64,000 nucleotides of DNA from positions 1-64,000 of the forward strand of contig NZ_FRDF01000012.1 of the NCBI RefSeq assembly GCF_900143235.1, given 5' to 3'. A model generated the notes under the pieces. That model had not been told where the DNA came from and did no database searches. It saw only the letters and a list, made by a program, of their open reading frames with translations. This DNA comes from Erythrobacter sanguineus. Its GTDB lineage: Bacteria; Pseudomonadota; Alphaproteobacteria; Sphingomonadales; Sphingomonadaceae. This document shows, one piece after another, positions 48,450 to 58,088 of the stretch. Every line of letters begins with the position of its first letter. The stretch's first letter is position 1. A program made the translations under genes and the position numbers.

Positions 48450-49061
48450 CTACTGCGAGCCGAGCCTCCGGTCGAGCCGGGCTTCCATCACCTTCAACCG
48501 TTTGGCGCGTTTGCGGGCCACCACAGCGCGCCAGATCCAGCCCGAAAGCAGATAACCCACCGATGGGGCAATCACCGCCATCACGGCAAAGCCGAAAGCG
48601 GTCGTGCCGGCCAGTTCAAAGAATTCCGCAAACTTGCTCCATGCCCCGGTCTCGATGGCGCTGTTGGCCAGCGCCGGGCCATCGGCATCGATCTGCAAGG
48701 TGAAATTGCCGACCTTGTTGGCAACCACCAGCCAGAACGGCAGCGTGAAGGGATTGGTGACGAAGGTGACAACGGCAGCCAGCGGAACATTGGCGCGTGA
48801 AGGCAGCGCGAGAAAGGCGGCCAGAAAAACCTGCCCGATCGGGATGATGAAGGCCGCAAAAAGCCCGAGCGCCACGCCGCGTGGCACCGACCGGCGGGTG
48901 AAGCGCCACAATTCAGGCGACAGGAAGCGGTGCCCGATCGGCGCGAGATACTTGTTCTTCGCCATCTCCTCACGCGAGGGCATGTATTTGCGCAGCACAT
49001 CCATCGCCCAGGTTTTGGAGCGTTTTGCGTTACTTGGCTTGCGGGGATCGGACGGCGTCAC
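48450..49061 (-). CDS. DUF2062 domain membrane protein
   Basis: The 203-residue protein (GTG start at 49061; an ATG at 49004 gives a shorter 184-residue form) has a basic N-terminus with the family-typical LRKYMPSREEMAKNKYLAPIGHRFLSPELWRFTRRSVPRGVALGLF. Hydrophobic segments follow (AAFIIPIGQVFLAAFLAL; VPLAAVVTFVTNPFTLPFWLVV; TTAFGFAVMAVIAPSVGYLLSGW) and then a basic tail. DUF2062 members are inner-membrane proteins of unknown function. It lies 24 bases from cckA and 154 from smpB on the same strand. Confidence 0.9.
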   Translation of the reverse strand: MTPSDPRKPSNAKRSKTWAMDVLRKYMPSREEMAKNKYLAPIGHRFLSPELWRFTRRSVPRGVALGLFAAFIIPIGQVFLAAFLALPSRANVPLAAVVTFVTNPFTLPFWLVVANKVGNFTLQIDADGPALANSAIETGAWSKFAEFFELAGTTAFGFAVMAVIAPSVGYLLSGWIWRAVVARKRAKRLKVMEARLDRRLGSQ

Positions 49062-49215
49062 GCGCGCAGCTTTCCCCGGCTCCCGAGCGCATCGGCACGC
49101 AGGCAGGAATCGGCAGGGTTCAGCATGGCCATCATCTAGGGCAATATGGGTAGCAAGGCGTTTCTGACCAGTAGGTGAATCGACCCGAATCCGAGATTTT
49201 TTCAACCGCCCGCGC

Positions 49216-49698
49216 TCATCCCTTGTCGCGCATCAACCGGGCCTTGTCGCGTTTCCAGTCGCGATCCTTGATGGTGGCGCGCTTGTCATGGGTCTGCTTG
49301 CCCTTGGCGAGCGCGAGTTCGACCTTCGCGCGGCCTGTGCTGTTGAAATAGACCGACAGCGGCACCAGTGTCATGCCCTTGCGTTCGACAGCGCCGAACA
49401 GCTTCTCGATCTCGCGTTCGTGCAGCAGCAGTTTGCGCGGGCGGCGCGGTTCATGGTTCAGACGGTTGCCGTGGCTGTATTCGGGGATGTTGGCATTGAT
49501 CAGCCACACCTGCCCGTCCTTCACTTCGGCATAGCTTTCGGCAATGCTCGCCTCGCCCGCGCGCAGCGCCTTCACTTCGGTGCCCTGCAGCGCGAGGCCG
49601 GCTTCGAACTTGTCCTCGATATAGTAATCGAACCGCGCCCGCCGGTTTTCAGCGACGGTCTTGAGCTTGTCGAAGGTGACGGGTTTGGGACGGGCCAT
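49216..49698 (-). CDS. smpB: SsrA-binding protein SmpB
   Basis: The 160-residue protein binds tmRNA and delivers it to stalled ribosomes. The OB-fold opens with [55 protein letters not shown] follows, and the basic C-terminal tail is [26 protein letters not shown]. No tmRNA gene was seen in the window. Alphaproteobacterial tmRNA is two-piece and hard to spot by eye. Confidence 0.97.
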   Translation of the reverse strand: MARPKPVTFDKLKTVAENRRARFDYYIEDKFEAGLALQGTEVKALRAGEASIAESYAEVKDGQVWLINANIPEYSHGNRLNHEPRRPRKLLLHEREIEKLFGAVERKGMTLVPLSVYFNSTGRAKVELALAKGKQTHDKRATIKDRDWKRDKARLMRDKG

Positions 49699-50034
49699 GA
49701 GCGAACGCGATGTAGGCGCGGCGGTGCTGGAATGGAAGGGCCGGATCACCGGAGTGGCTACCAGCATGTTCGCGAACGAGACTGGCGGAGGCCGGCAAGG
49801 TGGTGCGAAACGCGCCCCACGCCCGATCTGCCTGCTTGTGTTGGAGACACATGAGACACTGTCCAGGGACAGAAAATCCGGCCGGGCCAAACCCGCCCCT
49901 GACACCGGCTGACCTTGTGCCAGAAACGGATGGGCAAGAAACGGACACATCAGTGAGGGGCGGATAATCATGGCGCGCACCGGCATGGCAGGCCCGCCGC
50001 AAGTAGGAAAGGCCGCCGCCTTCGCGGGCTTGGC
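49699..50034. other. Intergenic region carrying dispersed repeat copy 2
   Basis: There is no convincing gene between smpB and dapA. It contains the second copy of the 42-nt repeat at 49838-49879; its first 29 bases are identical to 21360-21388. Short reading frames overlapping it are not coding-like. Confidence 0.7.
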
Positions 50035-50946
50035 CTAAACGGCCTGAACCCCCGCCTGCTCTCCGGCGAGCACCCCCGCCGACACCAGCGCCTCGTCAAC
50101 CGCGCGCCGGGCTTCGTCCGAACATTCGACCAGCGGCAGGCGCACTTCGGGCTGGATCCAGTCATGTACACGGCTCAGCGCATATTTCACCGGTGCGGGG
50201 CTGGCATCGGAGAACATCGCATAATGCAGCGGGAACAGCCGGTCGTTCAATTGCCGCGCCTTCTGCAATTCATTGGCGGCAATCGCTTCGTGGAATTCGG
50301 CGCACAGCGCAGGTGCGACATTGGCGGTCACCGAAATGCACCCGCGCCCGCCCGCCGCTGCATGCGGCAGCCACAATTCATCATTGCCCGACAACTGGCA
50401 GAATTCGCGCCCGATCCCCATGCGATGATCGGCCACCCGCGACAGATCGCCGCTGGCGTCCTTGATGGCGATGATCCGGTCGGGATAGCGCGTCACCAGT
50501 TCGACCACGGTATCATCAAGGATATCGGTCACGGTCCGGCTGGGCACGTTGTAGAGTACGATCGGCAGCTCGCAATTTTCGGCGAGATAGCTGAAATGGG
50601 CGATCAGCCCGGCCTGGCTTGGGCGGTTGTAGTAAGGGGCAACGCACAGCCCCGCCGCCGCCCCGGCCTTGCGCGCAAAATTCATGTGCAGCGCGGCGTT
50701 GCGGGTATCATTCGATCCGCAGCCCGCGATCACCGGCACCCGCCCCGCCGCCTGTTCGATGCACACCTCGATCACGCGGTGGTGTTCGGCATTGGACAGG
50801 GTTGATGCCTCGCCTGTCGTGCCGCACGGCACCAGCGCGGCGCTGCCATTGTCGATCTGCCAGTCGACCAGCCGCCGGAAGGCGGGTTCATCAAACGCTC
50901 CGCCGCGAAAAGGAGTCACCAGAGCGGGTATCGAGCCGCTGAACAT
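50035..50946 (-). CDS. dapA: 4-hydroxy-tetrahydrodipicolinate synthase
   Basis: This 303-residue class I aldolase condenses pyruvate with aspartate semialdehyde in lysine and diaminopimelate synthesis. Residues visible are Thr43-Thr44 in CGTTGEASTL, Tyr132 in LYNVPSRT, the Schiff-base Lys162 in IIAIKDASGDL and the GCISVTANVAP motif. The start MFSGSIPAL at 50946 is the family start. It is divergent from the lytic transglycosylase gene (99 bases). Confidence 0.96.
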   Translation of the reverse strand: MFSGSIPALVTPFRGGAFDEPAFRRLVDWQIDNGSAALVPCGTTGEASTLSNAEHHRVIEVCIEQAAGRVPVIAGCGSNDTRNAALHMNFARKAGAAAGLCVAPYYNRPSQAGLIAHFSYLAENCELPIVLYNVPSRTVTDILDDTVVELVTRYPDRIIAIKDASGDLSRVADHRMGIGREFCQLSGNDELWLPHAAAGGRGCISVTANVAPALCAEFHEAIAANELQKARQLNDRLFPLHYAMFSDASPAPVKYALSRVHDWIQPEVRLPLVECSDEARRAVDEALVSAGVLAGEQAGVQAV

Positions 50947-51045
50947 TGCTTTTGTCCTGTCATGACCATTAGATTGCAAAACCGGCGCGGATGAGGGAAT
51001 CCGCCCGTTCCTCGTTAAGCGCCTACTAAGGAGCCGACCGGCACT

Positions 51046-53025
51046 ATGTCCAGCATGGTCCATCAGCGCATGCAAAACACCCGTCGCCTTGTCCTTGTCG
51101 GGCTTGTCCTGCTTGGCGGCGCAGCCTTGCCGGTGGCAGGGCCGGTCGCAGGCCAAACCTATATGCAGCCCGCCGGGACCAGCGATCTGGTCGCGCGTCA
51201 GCCGGGCGCGACCGGTGCGGCGCTAGCGCGCTGGGAAGTGCTGCACGCCAATCGCGAATTGTCCTTTGCCGATTATGCCGGCTTCATGCTTGCCTACCCT
51301 TCCTTTCCGCGCGGGGAAGTCCTGCGCCTGCGGGCCGAAAAGACGCTGGACGCCGAAGCCCCGCCGCAGGCCGATCTGCTGCGCTATTTCGCCGCCCATC
51401 CGCCGCTCACCAACCCGGCCCGCGCGCGCCATGCGCTGGCGCTGGCAGGCGCGCAGCAGCCGCAAGCCTTTGCCGAGGCGCGCAAGGCATGGCGCGGCGG
51501 CAGCATGAGCGATCCGGCAGAATTGTATCTTGTCGGCCTGTATGGCGGGCAGTTCACGCCGGAAGATCACGCCGCGCGGATGGATGCGCTGTTGTGGCAG
51601 GGCAAGGCTGAGGCTGCGGCGCGGCAACTGGTCAATCTGGCCGAGGCGGATCGCCCGCTTGCGCTTGCCCGGCTGGCGCTGCTGCGCGGCACCCGGCCTG
51701 CGGAAAGCGGCATCGCGGTGCCCCCCGGCGCGCTGGCCGATCCGGGCTATGTCTTCAATCTTGTCAATTACCTGCGCGCCGCCCGCCAGAACGGCGAGGC
51801 GGCACGGGTGTTGATCACGGCCCCGCCATTTATCCGTCCGGCACAGGAGCCGGAGGAGTTCGTCGGCGACATGCTTGCCCTGGCCAAAGGTGCAGGCGCG
51901 CGAGAGGCGGCGCAGATCGCCGCGCGGGTCGATGATCTGTTCGCGCCGGGCACCGATATTTCGCAGATGTCCTTTACCTTGCGCGATCGCTACACTGATC
52001 TGGTCTGGCTGGGCGGGACCAAGGCGCTGTGGAGCCTTGGCGACGGGGCGGCGGCCGCGCCGCTGTTCCAGCGTTACGGCGATGCCGCGCGCACCCCGCT
52101 GACCAAGGCCAAGGGCTATTTCTGGGCAGGCCGGGCAGCGCGGCAAGCGGGTGACGAAGCGGCGGCAATCACCTATTTCGAAGCCGCTTCGCAGTGGCCG
52201 CATTATTATTACGGCCAGCTTGCCATCGCCGCATTGGGGCAGCAGATGCCGCAATTCGACCCCTTGCCCGACGTCGCGATCAGCGCCGATGCCCGCGCCG
52301 AATTTGAACGCAACCCGCTGGTACAGGCGATCCGCGCGCTGGCCACGGGCCGCCGCGACTGGCGCACCGAACGGCGTTTCTTCGAGGCGCTGGGCGAAGA
52401 AGCCGACACCCCGGAAGAACTCGTCATGGCGGGCCAGCTCGCCGCCGAAACCCGGCTTGATGAAATGGCCGTGGTGATCGGGATGAAGGCCGGCGAACAC
52501 GGGCTTGCCGGGTTTGAACGGATCGGCTTTCCCACCATCGCGACCCCGGTGGTCAACGACTGGACGATGGTGCACGCGATCAGCCGGCAGGAAAGCGAAT
52601 TTGACCGCAACCGCGTCTCCCACGCCGGCGCGCGCGGGATGATGCAGCTGATGCCCGGCACCGCGCGCGAACAGGCGGGCAAGCTCGGGATGCAATATCT
52701 TTCTGCCGACCTGACCGGCTCACCAAGCTATAATATCCAGCTCGGCGATGCCTATTTCGCACGGATGATGCGCTATTATGGCGGTGCCTATCCGCTGGCC
52801 GTGGGGGCCTATAATGCCGGGCCGGGGCGGGTGAACCAGTGGCTGCGGCTCAATGGCGATCCGCGCCGGGGCGAAATCGACTGGGTGACATGGGTGGAGA
52901 AGATCCCGGCCAATTTCGAAACCCGCTATTACATCATGCGGGTGATCGGCAATGCGGTGACCTATTCGCACATGTACCCCGAATCTGCCGGGTTGCCGCG
53001 TCCGATCAACGCCTTCTTGCGCTGA
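51046..53025 (+). CDS. Soluble lytic murein transglycosylase (Slt70-like)
   Basis: This 659-residue exported enzyme cleaves peptidoglycan and forms anhydro-muropeptides. A signal peptide (RLVLVGLVLLGGAALPVAGPVAG) is followed by a long alpha-superhelical U-domain (about 60-480, rich in Ala and Arg) and the C-terminal lysozyme-like catalytic domain. In that domain AISRQESEFDRNRVSHAGARGMMQLMPGTA (about 511-540) carries catalytic Glu516, and the GAYNAGPGRVNQWLR motif is present. Upstream Met codons at 51055 and 51070 are alternative starts. Confidence 0.93.
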   Translation: MSSMVHQRMQNTRRLVLVGLVLLGGAALPVAGPVAGQTYMQPAGTSDLVARQPGATGAALARWEVLHANRELSFADYAGFMLAYPSFPRGEVLRLRAEKTLDAEAPPQADLLRYFAAHPPLTNPARARHALALAGAQQPQAFAEARKAWRGGSMSDPAELYLVGLYGGQFTPEDHAARMDALLWQGKAEAAARQLVNLAEADRPLALARLALLRGTRPAESGIAVPPGALADPGYVFNLVNYLRAARQNGEAARVLITAPPFIRPAQEPEEFVGDMLALAKGAGAREAAQIAARVDDLFAPGTDISQMSFTLRDRYTDLVWLGGTKALWSLGDGAAAAPLFQRYGDAARTPLTKAKGYFWAGRAARQAGDEAAAITYFEAASQWPHYYYGQLAIAALGQQMPQFDPLPDVAISADARAEFERNPLVQAIRALATGRRDWRTERRFFEALGEEADTPEELVMAGQLAAETRLDEMAVVIGMKAGEHGLAGFERIGFPTIATPVVNDWTMVHAISRQESEFDRNRVSHAGARGMMQLMPGTAREQAGKLGMQYLSADLTGSPSYNIQLGDAYFARMMRYYGGAYPLAVGAYNAGPGRVNQWLRLNGDPRRGEIDWVTWVEKIPANFETRYYIMRVIGNAVTYSHMYPESAGLPRPINAFLR

Positions 53026-53036
53026 TCCGCCTTCCC

Positions 53037-53519
53037 ATGTCGATCAAGCAGGGGCCGCCGATCACGCCCGCGGGCATGGCCGCCTTGAAGGCGCGCTATG
53101 ACCTGCTGCTCGGCACGGAACGTCCGGCGATTGTCGAAATCGTCAGCTGGGCGGCGGGCAATGGCGACCGCAGCGAAAACGGCGATTACCTGTACGGGCG
53201 CAAGAAAATGCGCGAGATCGACCGCGAACTGGCGCACCTGATCAAGCGGATGAAGGCGCTGCGGGTGGTCGATCCTGCCGCCCAGATCGACCGCAGCCGG
53301 GTGTTCTTCGGTGCAAGCGTGGACATCGCCGACGAGGATGACAACCGCCAGACGGTGACCCTTGTGGGCGATGATGAACAGGATGCAGGCGCAGGTCGGA
53401 TCGGCTGGAACTCCCCGCTCGCCCGGGCACTGCGCGGGGCGGCAATCGGGGATTTGCGCGTGGTCAGGCTTCCTTCAGGCAGCAAGGAATGGGAAGTGCT
53501 GGCAATTGCCTATGACTAG
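53037..53519 (+). CDS. greB: Transcription elongation factor GreB-type
   Basis: The 160-residue protein rescues stalled RNA polymerase by inducing transcript cleavage. It shows the N-terminal coiled coil with the acidic tip (ENGDYLYGRKKMREIDRELAHLIKRM; GDRSENGDY loop) and the C-terminal FKBP-like domain (VFFGASVDIADEDDNRQTVTLVGDDEQDAGAGRIGWNSPLARALRG). Its 8-base overlap with the next gene suggests co-translation. It follows the transglycosylase by 11 bases. Confidence 0.93.
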   Translation: MSIKQGPPITPAGMAALKARYDLLLGTERPAIVEIVSWAAGNGDRSENGDYLYGRKKMREIDRELAHLIKRMKALRVVDPAAQIDRSRVFFGASVDIADEDDNRQTVTLVGDDEQDAGAGRIGWNSPLARALRGAAIGDLRVVRLPSGSKEWEVLAIAYD

Positions 53520-53994
53520 ACATCTTGCCCTTGCCGCGCTTGCCCTTGCGTTCGCCGCGCCGCTGGCCGCGCGCGAAAGCCTTGGCGTCTATGACAGCTG
53601 GGCCGCTTTCCGCGATGCCAAGCCGCAGCGCTGCTATGCCATCGCCAAGGCCCAGGGGCGCCCGCCCGCGCCGGCTTATGCCACGATATCGACATGGCCG
53701 GACAAACGGGTGCGCGGCCAGCTGCATCTGGTGCTGTCGCGCGATGTGGCCGACAAGGCCGCCGTGCGCCTGACCATCGCCGGGCGCCGGTTCGATCTCG
53801 TCGCCAAGGGCCGCAACGCGTGGGCACAGGACGCGCGCGATGATGCCGCGATCATCGCCGCGCTGCGTTCCGCCAGCCGCATGAGCGTTGCAGCGCGCAG
53901 CGCCAAGGGCGGCAATTTCACCGACCGCTACACCCTTGCCGGGGTGGCCACGGCGATGGATGCGGCCACCGTGGGATGTGCGCAAAGGCGCTGA
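53512..53994 (+). CDS. Exported IalB-like protein
   Basis: The 160-residue protein has a short signal peptide ([17 protein letters not shown]) and a mature domain with paired cysteines far apart (CYAI and GCAQ). Motifs such as [26 protein letters not shown] and [21 protein letters not shown] resemble the IalB (invasion-associated locus B) family. That assignment is a family likeness, not proof of a role in invasion. It overlaps greB by 8 bases. Confidence 0.75.
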   Translation: MTRHLALAALALAFAAPLAARESLGVYDSWAAFRDAKPQRCYAIAKAQGRPPAPAYATISTWPDKRVRGQLHLVLSRDVADKAAVRLTIAGRRFDLVAKGRNAWAQDARDDAAIIAALRSASRMSVAARSAKGGNFTDRYTLAGVATAMDAATVGCAQRR

Positions 53995-54035
53995 CTGGTC
54001 AAATCGCCCAAGCGCGACTATATGCCCGCGCACCC

Positions 54036-55292
54036 ATGGCCGATACCGCACTCATGACCATTCCGGGCCTCAGCGACCCGGTTCCCGCCGTGCGCGACAT
54101 CACGCCGCGCGAAGATGGCCGCATCGACCTGATCGGCCTTTCCGCTGCACGCATCCGCGAATTGTTCGCCGAAGCAGGGCTTGATGACAGGCAGGCCAAG
54201 CTGCGCGCCAAGCAGGTGTTCCACTGGCTTTACCACCGCGGCGTCACCGATTTCGAAGCCATGACCGACATCGCCAAGCCGATGCGTCCGTGGCTGAGCG
54301 AACGGTTCGTGATCGGTCGGCCAGAGATTGTCGAGGCGCAGCACAGCACCGATGGCACCCGCAAATGGCTGCTGCGCACCGCCGATGGCCATGATTACGA
54401 GATGGTCTTCATCCCCGACGAGACGCGCGGCACCTTGTGCGTTTCATCGCAGGTCGGCTGCACGCTCAATTGCACCTTCTGCCACACCGGCACGATGAAG
54501 CTGGTGCGCAACCTGACGCCGGGCGAAATCGTCGGGCAGGTGATGCTGGCGCGCGATGCCTTGGGCGAATGGCCCAAGGGTTCGATGGCGAGCATGGCGG
54601 ACGCGATCGACGAAGATGACGAAGCGGGCCATTACACCGCCGATGGCCGGTTGCTTACCAACATCGTGATGATGGGCATGGGCGAGCCGCTGTATAATTT
54701 CGATCATGTGCGCGATGCGCTGGTGCTGGTGATGGACGGCGATGGGCTTTCCCTGTCCAAGCGCCGGATCACGCTGTCCACCAGTGGCGTCGTCCCGATG
54801 ATGGAACGCTGCGGGCAGGAAATCGGGGTGAACCTCGCGGTCAGCTTGCACGGCGTGCGCAAGGATGTGCGTGACGAATTGGTGCCGCTCAACAAGAAAT
54901 ACGGCATCGAAGACCTGCTTCAGGCCTGCGCCGATTATCCGGGAGCCAGCAACGCCCGGCGCATCACGTTTGAATATGTGATGATCCACGGCAAGAACGA
55001 CAGCGATGATGACGCGCGCGAACTGGTGCGGTTGCTGAAAGCCTACAACCTGCCGGCCAAGGTCAATCTGATCCCGTTCAACCCCTGGCCCGGCAGCGGC
55101 TACGAATGTTCCGCGCCCGACCGCATCCGCGCCTTTTCCGAAATCGTGTTTCAGGGCGGCATCAGCGCGCCCGTCCGCACCCCGCGCGGGCGCGATATTG
55201 ACGCGGCTTGCGGCCAGTTGAAGACTGCCGCGGAGAAAAAGTCACGCGCCCAGCGGGATCGCGAGGCGGCAGCGGCGGCTGAACCTGCGTGA
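54036..55292 (+). CDS. rlmN: Dual-specificity 23S rRNA/tRNA adenine-C2 methyltransferase RlmN
   Basis: This 418-residue radical-SAM enzyme methylates A2503 of 23S rRNA and A37 of tRNAs. The 4Fe-4S cluster motif CTLNCTFC is at Cys142, Cys146 and Cys149. The acceptor cysteine required for the methyl-transfer mechanism is Cys392 in AACGQL near the C-terminus, preceded by [31 protein letters not shown] and SVSLHG-type radical-SAM motifs ([25 protein letters not shown]) are present. An ATG at 54054 is an alternative. The next gene starts within the final codons (GTGA). Confidence 0.95.
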   Translation: MADTALMTIPGLSDPVPAVRDITPREDGRIDLIGLSAARIRELFAEAGLDDRQAKLRAKQVFHWLYHRGVTDFEAMTDIAKPMRPWLSERFVIGRPEIVEAQHSTDGTRKWLLRTADGHDYEMVFIPDETRGTLCVSSQVGCTLNCTFCHTGTMKLVRNLTPGEIVGQVMLARDALGEWPKGSMASMADAIDEDDEAGHYTADGRLLTNIVMMGMGEPLYNFDHVRDALVLVMDGDGLSLSKRRITLSTSGVVPMMERCGQEIGVNLAVSLHGVRKDVRDELVPLNKKYGIEDLLQACADYPGASNARRITFEYVMIHGKNDSDDDARELVRLLKAYNLPAKVNLIPFNPWPGSGYECSAPDRIRAFSEIVFQGGISAPVRTPRGRDIDAACGQLKTAAEKKSRAQRDREAAAAAEPA

Positions 55293-55885
55293 GCGCGGAT
55301 CGCGACACCATCGCCTTCTATCAGGCCCGCGCGCCGCATTATGTGCTGAAATTCGGTCAGGCCCACAGCCACCAGCTTGATGGCTTCCTCGATCGCCTGC
55401 CACCGGGTGCGCGGGTGCTGGAACTGGGCTGCGGCGGCGGGCAGGATTCCGCGCGGATGGCCGCGCGGGGCTTCCGCATTGATGCGACCGACGGCACCCC
55501 GGCCATGGTTGCCAAGGCCAATGAACGCTGGAACGTGGGCGCACGGGTGATGGCGTTCCACGAGCTGGAGGCCGAGGCTGAATATGACGCGGTCTGGGCC
55601 CATGCCAGCCTGCTGCACTGCCCCCGCGCCGAACTGCCCGGCGTGCTCGCCCGCATCCACCGCGCGCTCACCCCCGGCGGATGGCACTTTGCCAGCTACA
55701 AGCTGGGCGCGGATGAGGGGCGCGACAGCCTTGGCCGGTTCTACAATTTTCCCGATGCCGATTGGCTGACCGCACAATATGCCGATGCTGGCCGCTGGCA
55801 GGTGGTTGAAACCGATCATTACACCGCAGGCGGGTTCGACAATGTTGATCGCGACTGGATCGACATTGTGGTGCAAAAGGCATGA
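55289..55885 (+). CDS. Class I SAM-dependent methyltransferase
   Basis: The 198-residue protein has the SAM-binding motif [21 protein letters not shown] (about 43-62) and motif II-like [11 protein letters not shown], then [39 protein letters not shown]. It starts with a GTG overlapping the rlmN stop and ends overlapping the MOSC gene (ATGA), so the three genes are probably translated together. The substrate is unknown. Confidence 0.88.
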   Translation: MSADRDTIAFYQARAPHYVLKFGQAHSHQLDGFLDRLPPGARVLELGCGGGQDSARMAARGFRIDATDGTPAMVAKANERWNVGARVMAFHELEAEAEYDAVWAHASLLHCPRAELPGVLARIHRALTPGGWHFASYKLGADEGRDSLGRFYNFPDADWLTAQYADAGRWQVVETDHYTAGGFDNVDRDWIDIVVQKA

Positions 55886-56535
55886 CCCGCTGGACCATCG
55901 AAGCCGTCTGCACCGGCACCGCGCGCCCCTTCAACGGCACAGAGACAAGCGCGATCACCAAACGCCCGCGCGAAGGCGCGGTGCAGGTGCTGGCAGATGG
56001 GCTTGCCCCCGATGAACAGGCCGACCGCCGGGTGCATGGGGGTGCACAAATGGCGCTGCATCTCTATCCGCTCGATCACCATGCCTTCTGGCGCGATGCC
56101 ATCGGCGATTCTCCGCTGCTGGATGAACCCGGCAGCTTCGGATCGAACCTTGCTGTGAACGGCCTTACCGAAGACATGGTCCATATCGGCGACCGCTTCC
56201 GCCTTGGCCCCAAGACAAGCGGCGCGCTGATCGAAGTGAGCCAGCCGCGCCAGCCCTGCTGGAAGATCGAACACCGCTTCGGCCACAAGGGCATGGTTGC
56301 CAGCATCATCCGGACGGGCCGCTGCGGCTGGTATTTCCGCGTGATCGAACCCGGCGAAGTGGCCGCAGGCGACCGGCTCGAACGAATCGCCATCGGCGCT
56401 GCTGAATGGAGCGTCGCGCGGGTGTTTCGGGCGCTGATGGCGGGCACAGCGAGTGCTGGCGAACTGGCCGATCTCGCCGAACTTTCCACGCTCAGCCCCA
56501 AATTGCGGGCCAAGGCGGCGGCCAATCGCAACTGA
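55882..56535 (+). CDS. MOSC-domain protein (YiiM-like)
   Basis: The 217-residue protein has the MOSC beta-barrel signature: GLAPDEQADRRVHGGAQMALHLYPLDHHAFW, SFGSNLAVNGLTEDMVHIGDRFRLG and the conserved Cys region VSQPRQPCWKIEHRFGHKGMVASIIRTGRCGWYFRV. MOSC domains bind the molybdenum cofactor in Mo-containing reductases or sulfurases. YiiM-type members reduce N-hydroxylated compounds, which is an inference here. It overlaps the methyltransferase by 4 bases. Confidence 0.9.
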   Translation: MTRWTIEAVCTGTARPFNGTETSAITKRPREGAVQVLADGLAPDEQADRRVHGGAQMALHLYPLDHHAFWRDAIGDSPLLDEPGSFGSNLAVNGLTEDMVHIGDRFRLGPKTSGALIEVSQPRQPCWKIEHRFGHKGMVASIIRTGRCGWYFRVIEPGEVAAGDRLERIAIGAAEWSVARVFRALMAGTASAGELADLAELSTLSPKLRAKAAANRN

Positions 56536-56669
56536 GCCACGGTTCATCGCAGACCAGCCTCAGCTGAACAAAACCTGCTGTTTCCCAACAAACCGTTCAT
56601 CCTGCGTTCGCTTTTGATGAACAAAAAGGGTGTTGCTCCATCGGGGAGCCGCCACAAGGGAAACGAGAG

Positions 56670-57128
56670 ATGAAACACCTTGCCCTCATCGCCGCCGCCG
56701 GGTCGCTGGCCGCCTTTGCCGTCCCGGCGCATGCTGCCGAACTGCCGGCCGCGCCCTCGCCCGTCTTTGCCGCTTTCGATGCTGACGCCATGCCGTTTGC
56801 GCCGGTTGCCGCCTGGGGCCGCGGCGACTGGGACGACTGGGATGATCGCCGTGACCGTCGCCGCTGGCGCGGACGGGATCGCGGACGGGACTGGGATGAT
56901 GGCCGCCGATTCCGGGGCCGCGACCGCCATTGGCAGGGTCGTGATGGCCGCTGGCGCTGCCGCCGCGACGACGGCACGGTCGGCCTTCTGATCGGCGCGG
57001 GCGTGGGCGCACTGGTCGGTCGCCAGGTCGACCAGCGCGGCGACCGCACGCTCGGCACGATCCTTGGCGCAGTGGGTGGCGGGCTGCTGGGCCGCGAAGT
57101 CGATCGCGGCGGGTCGCGCTGCCGCTGA
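56670..57128 (+). CDS. Exported glycine-zipper 2TM protein
   Basis: The 152-residue protein has a signal peptide (HLALIAAAGSLAAFAVPAHAAE) and a very Arg/Asp/Trp-rich middle (GRGDWDDWDDRRDRRRWRGRDRG, about 51-90). Two glycine-zipper helices follow at the end (GTVGLLIGAGVGALVGRQVDQ and TLGTILGAVGGGLLGREVD). Such proteins sit in or near the outer membrane. A perfect terminator follows 25 bases after the stop. Confidence 0.85.
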   Translation: MKHLALIAAAGSLAAFAVPAHAAELPAAPSPVFAAFDADAMPFAPVAAWGRGDWDDWDDRRDRRRWRGRDRGRDWDDGRRFRGRDRHWQGRDGRWRCRRDDGTVGLLIGAGVGALVGRQVDQRGDRTLGTILGAVGGGLLGREVDRGGSRCR

Positions 57129-57152
57129 ACCGCTGACCGGCCGTCTTTCCGC

Positions 57153-57185
57153 AAAACGCCGCTGGCCCACCACCAGCGGCGTTTT
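57153..57185. terminator. Bidirectional terminator
   Basis: AAAACGCCGCTGG and CCAGCGGCGTTTT form a perfect 13-bp palindromic stem with a CCCACCA loop, so it can end transcription from either side. It follows the glycine-zipper gene. Confidence 0.9.
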
Positions 57186-57308
57186 CGGTTGTCAGCCGCC
57201 CGTCACCATCCGGGCGCACGGCGGCCATTGTTCCGGCCTTCCCCGATTGAAGCGCGCAGGCTGTGCTGGTAGCCTCGCAGTCATGATTTTCCTGACACTT
57301 CCCCCCGC

Positions 57309-58088
57309 ATGACCCGCCCCGCTGTTCTGGTAACAGGCGGGGCCACCCGTATCGGCGCGGCCATCGCCCGCACCTTTGCCGCTGCGGGCTGGCACGTGGT
57401 GATCCATTACCGCACCTCCGCCGCGCAGGCCGATACCCTTGCCGCCAGCCTGCCTTCGGCCGAGACGGTAAGCTTCGACCTTGCCGATGATGATGCTGCC
57501 GTGGCGGCAATCCGCAATCTGGCCAATCGCCTTCCCGACTGGCGCTGTCTCGTCAATTCAGCCTCGGTGTTTCACTATGACCCTGTAACCGCGCTGGACC
57601 CGGCAACGTACCGGCAAGCGATGCAGGTCAATGCGCTCGCCCCGGCCCGGATGGCCCAGACCTATCTTGCCCATGCGGCAAGCGCGGCCACGCGCACGGT
57701 GATCCAGATCACCGACATGAAGCTGGCCAATCCCAACCCCGATTTCTTCAGCTATACCATGTCGAAACACGCGCTGGCCGCGACCATCGCAATGCTCGCC
57801 AAGGGCGCGAGTTCGCCGGATGACCGGGCCTATGGCCTTGCGCCGGGCGCGATCCTTGCCAGCCATGACCAGCGCGAGGAGGAAACGGATATCTCGCACC
57901 GCCTCAACCTGCTGGGCCGCAAGACCGGGGCGCAGGAAATCGCCGATGCCGCGCTGTTTCTGGCGGGCGGGTCGCTCAAAAGCGGCGAGACCCTGTTCAT
58001 CGACAGCGGCCAGCACCTGCTTGACCAGCCACGCGATGTGATCTGGCTGGCGCGCGAGCTGGCCGCAGCCGGGCGCAGCGCATCATGA
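57309..58088 (+). CDS. Short-chain dehydrogenase, FolM/pteridine-reductase-like
   Basis: The 259-residue SDR enzyme has the NAD(P)-binding motif VTGGATRIGAAIARTFA (the TGxxxRxG form seen in FolM and PTR1-type pteridine reductases, about 8-24), NSASVFHYD, and the catalytic YxxxK in FSYTMSKHALAAT (about 146-158). It probably reduces a pterin or folate with NADPH; the context suggests a link to molybdopterin chemistry. Its end overlaps the cytochrome b gene by 4 bases (ATGA). Confidence 0.88.
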   Translation: MTRPAVLVTGGATRIGAAIARTFAAAGWHVVIHYRTSAAQADTLAASLPSAETVSFDLADDDAAVAAIRNLANRLPDWRCLVNSASVFHYDPVTALDPATYRQAMQVNALAPARMAQTYLAHAASAATRTVIQITDMKLANPNPDFFSYTMSKHALAATIAMLAKGASSPDDRAYGLAPGAILASHDQREEETDISHRLNLLGRKTGAQEIADAALFLAGGSLKSGETLFIDSGQHLLDQPRDVIWLARELAAAGRSAS

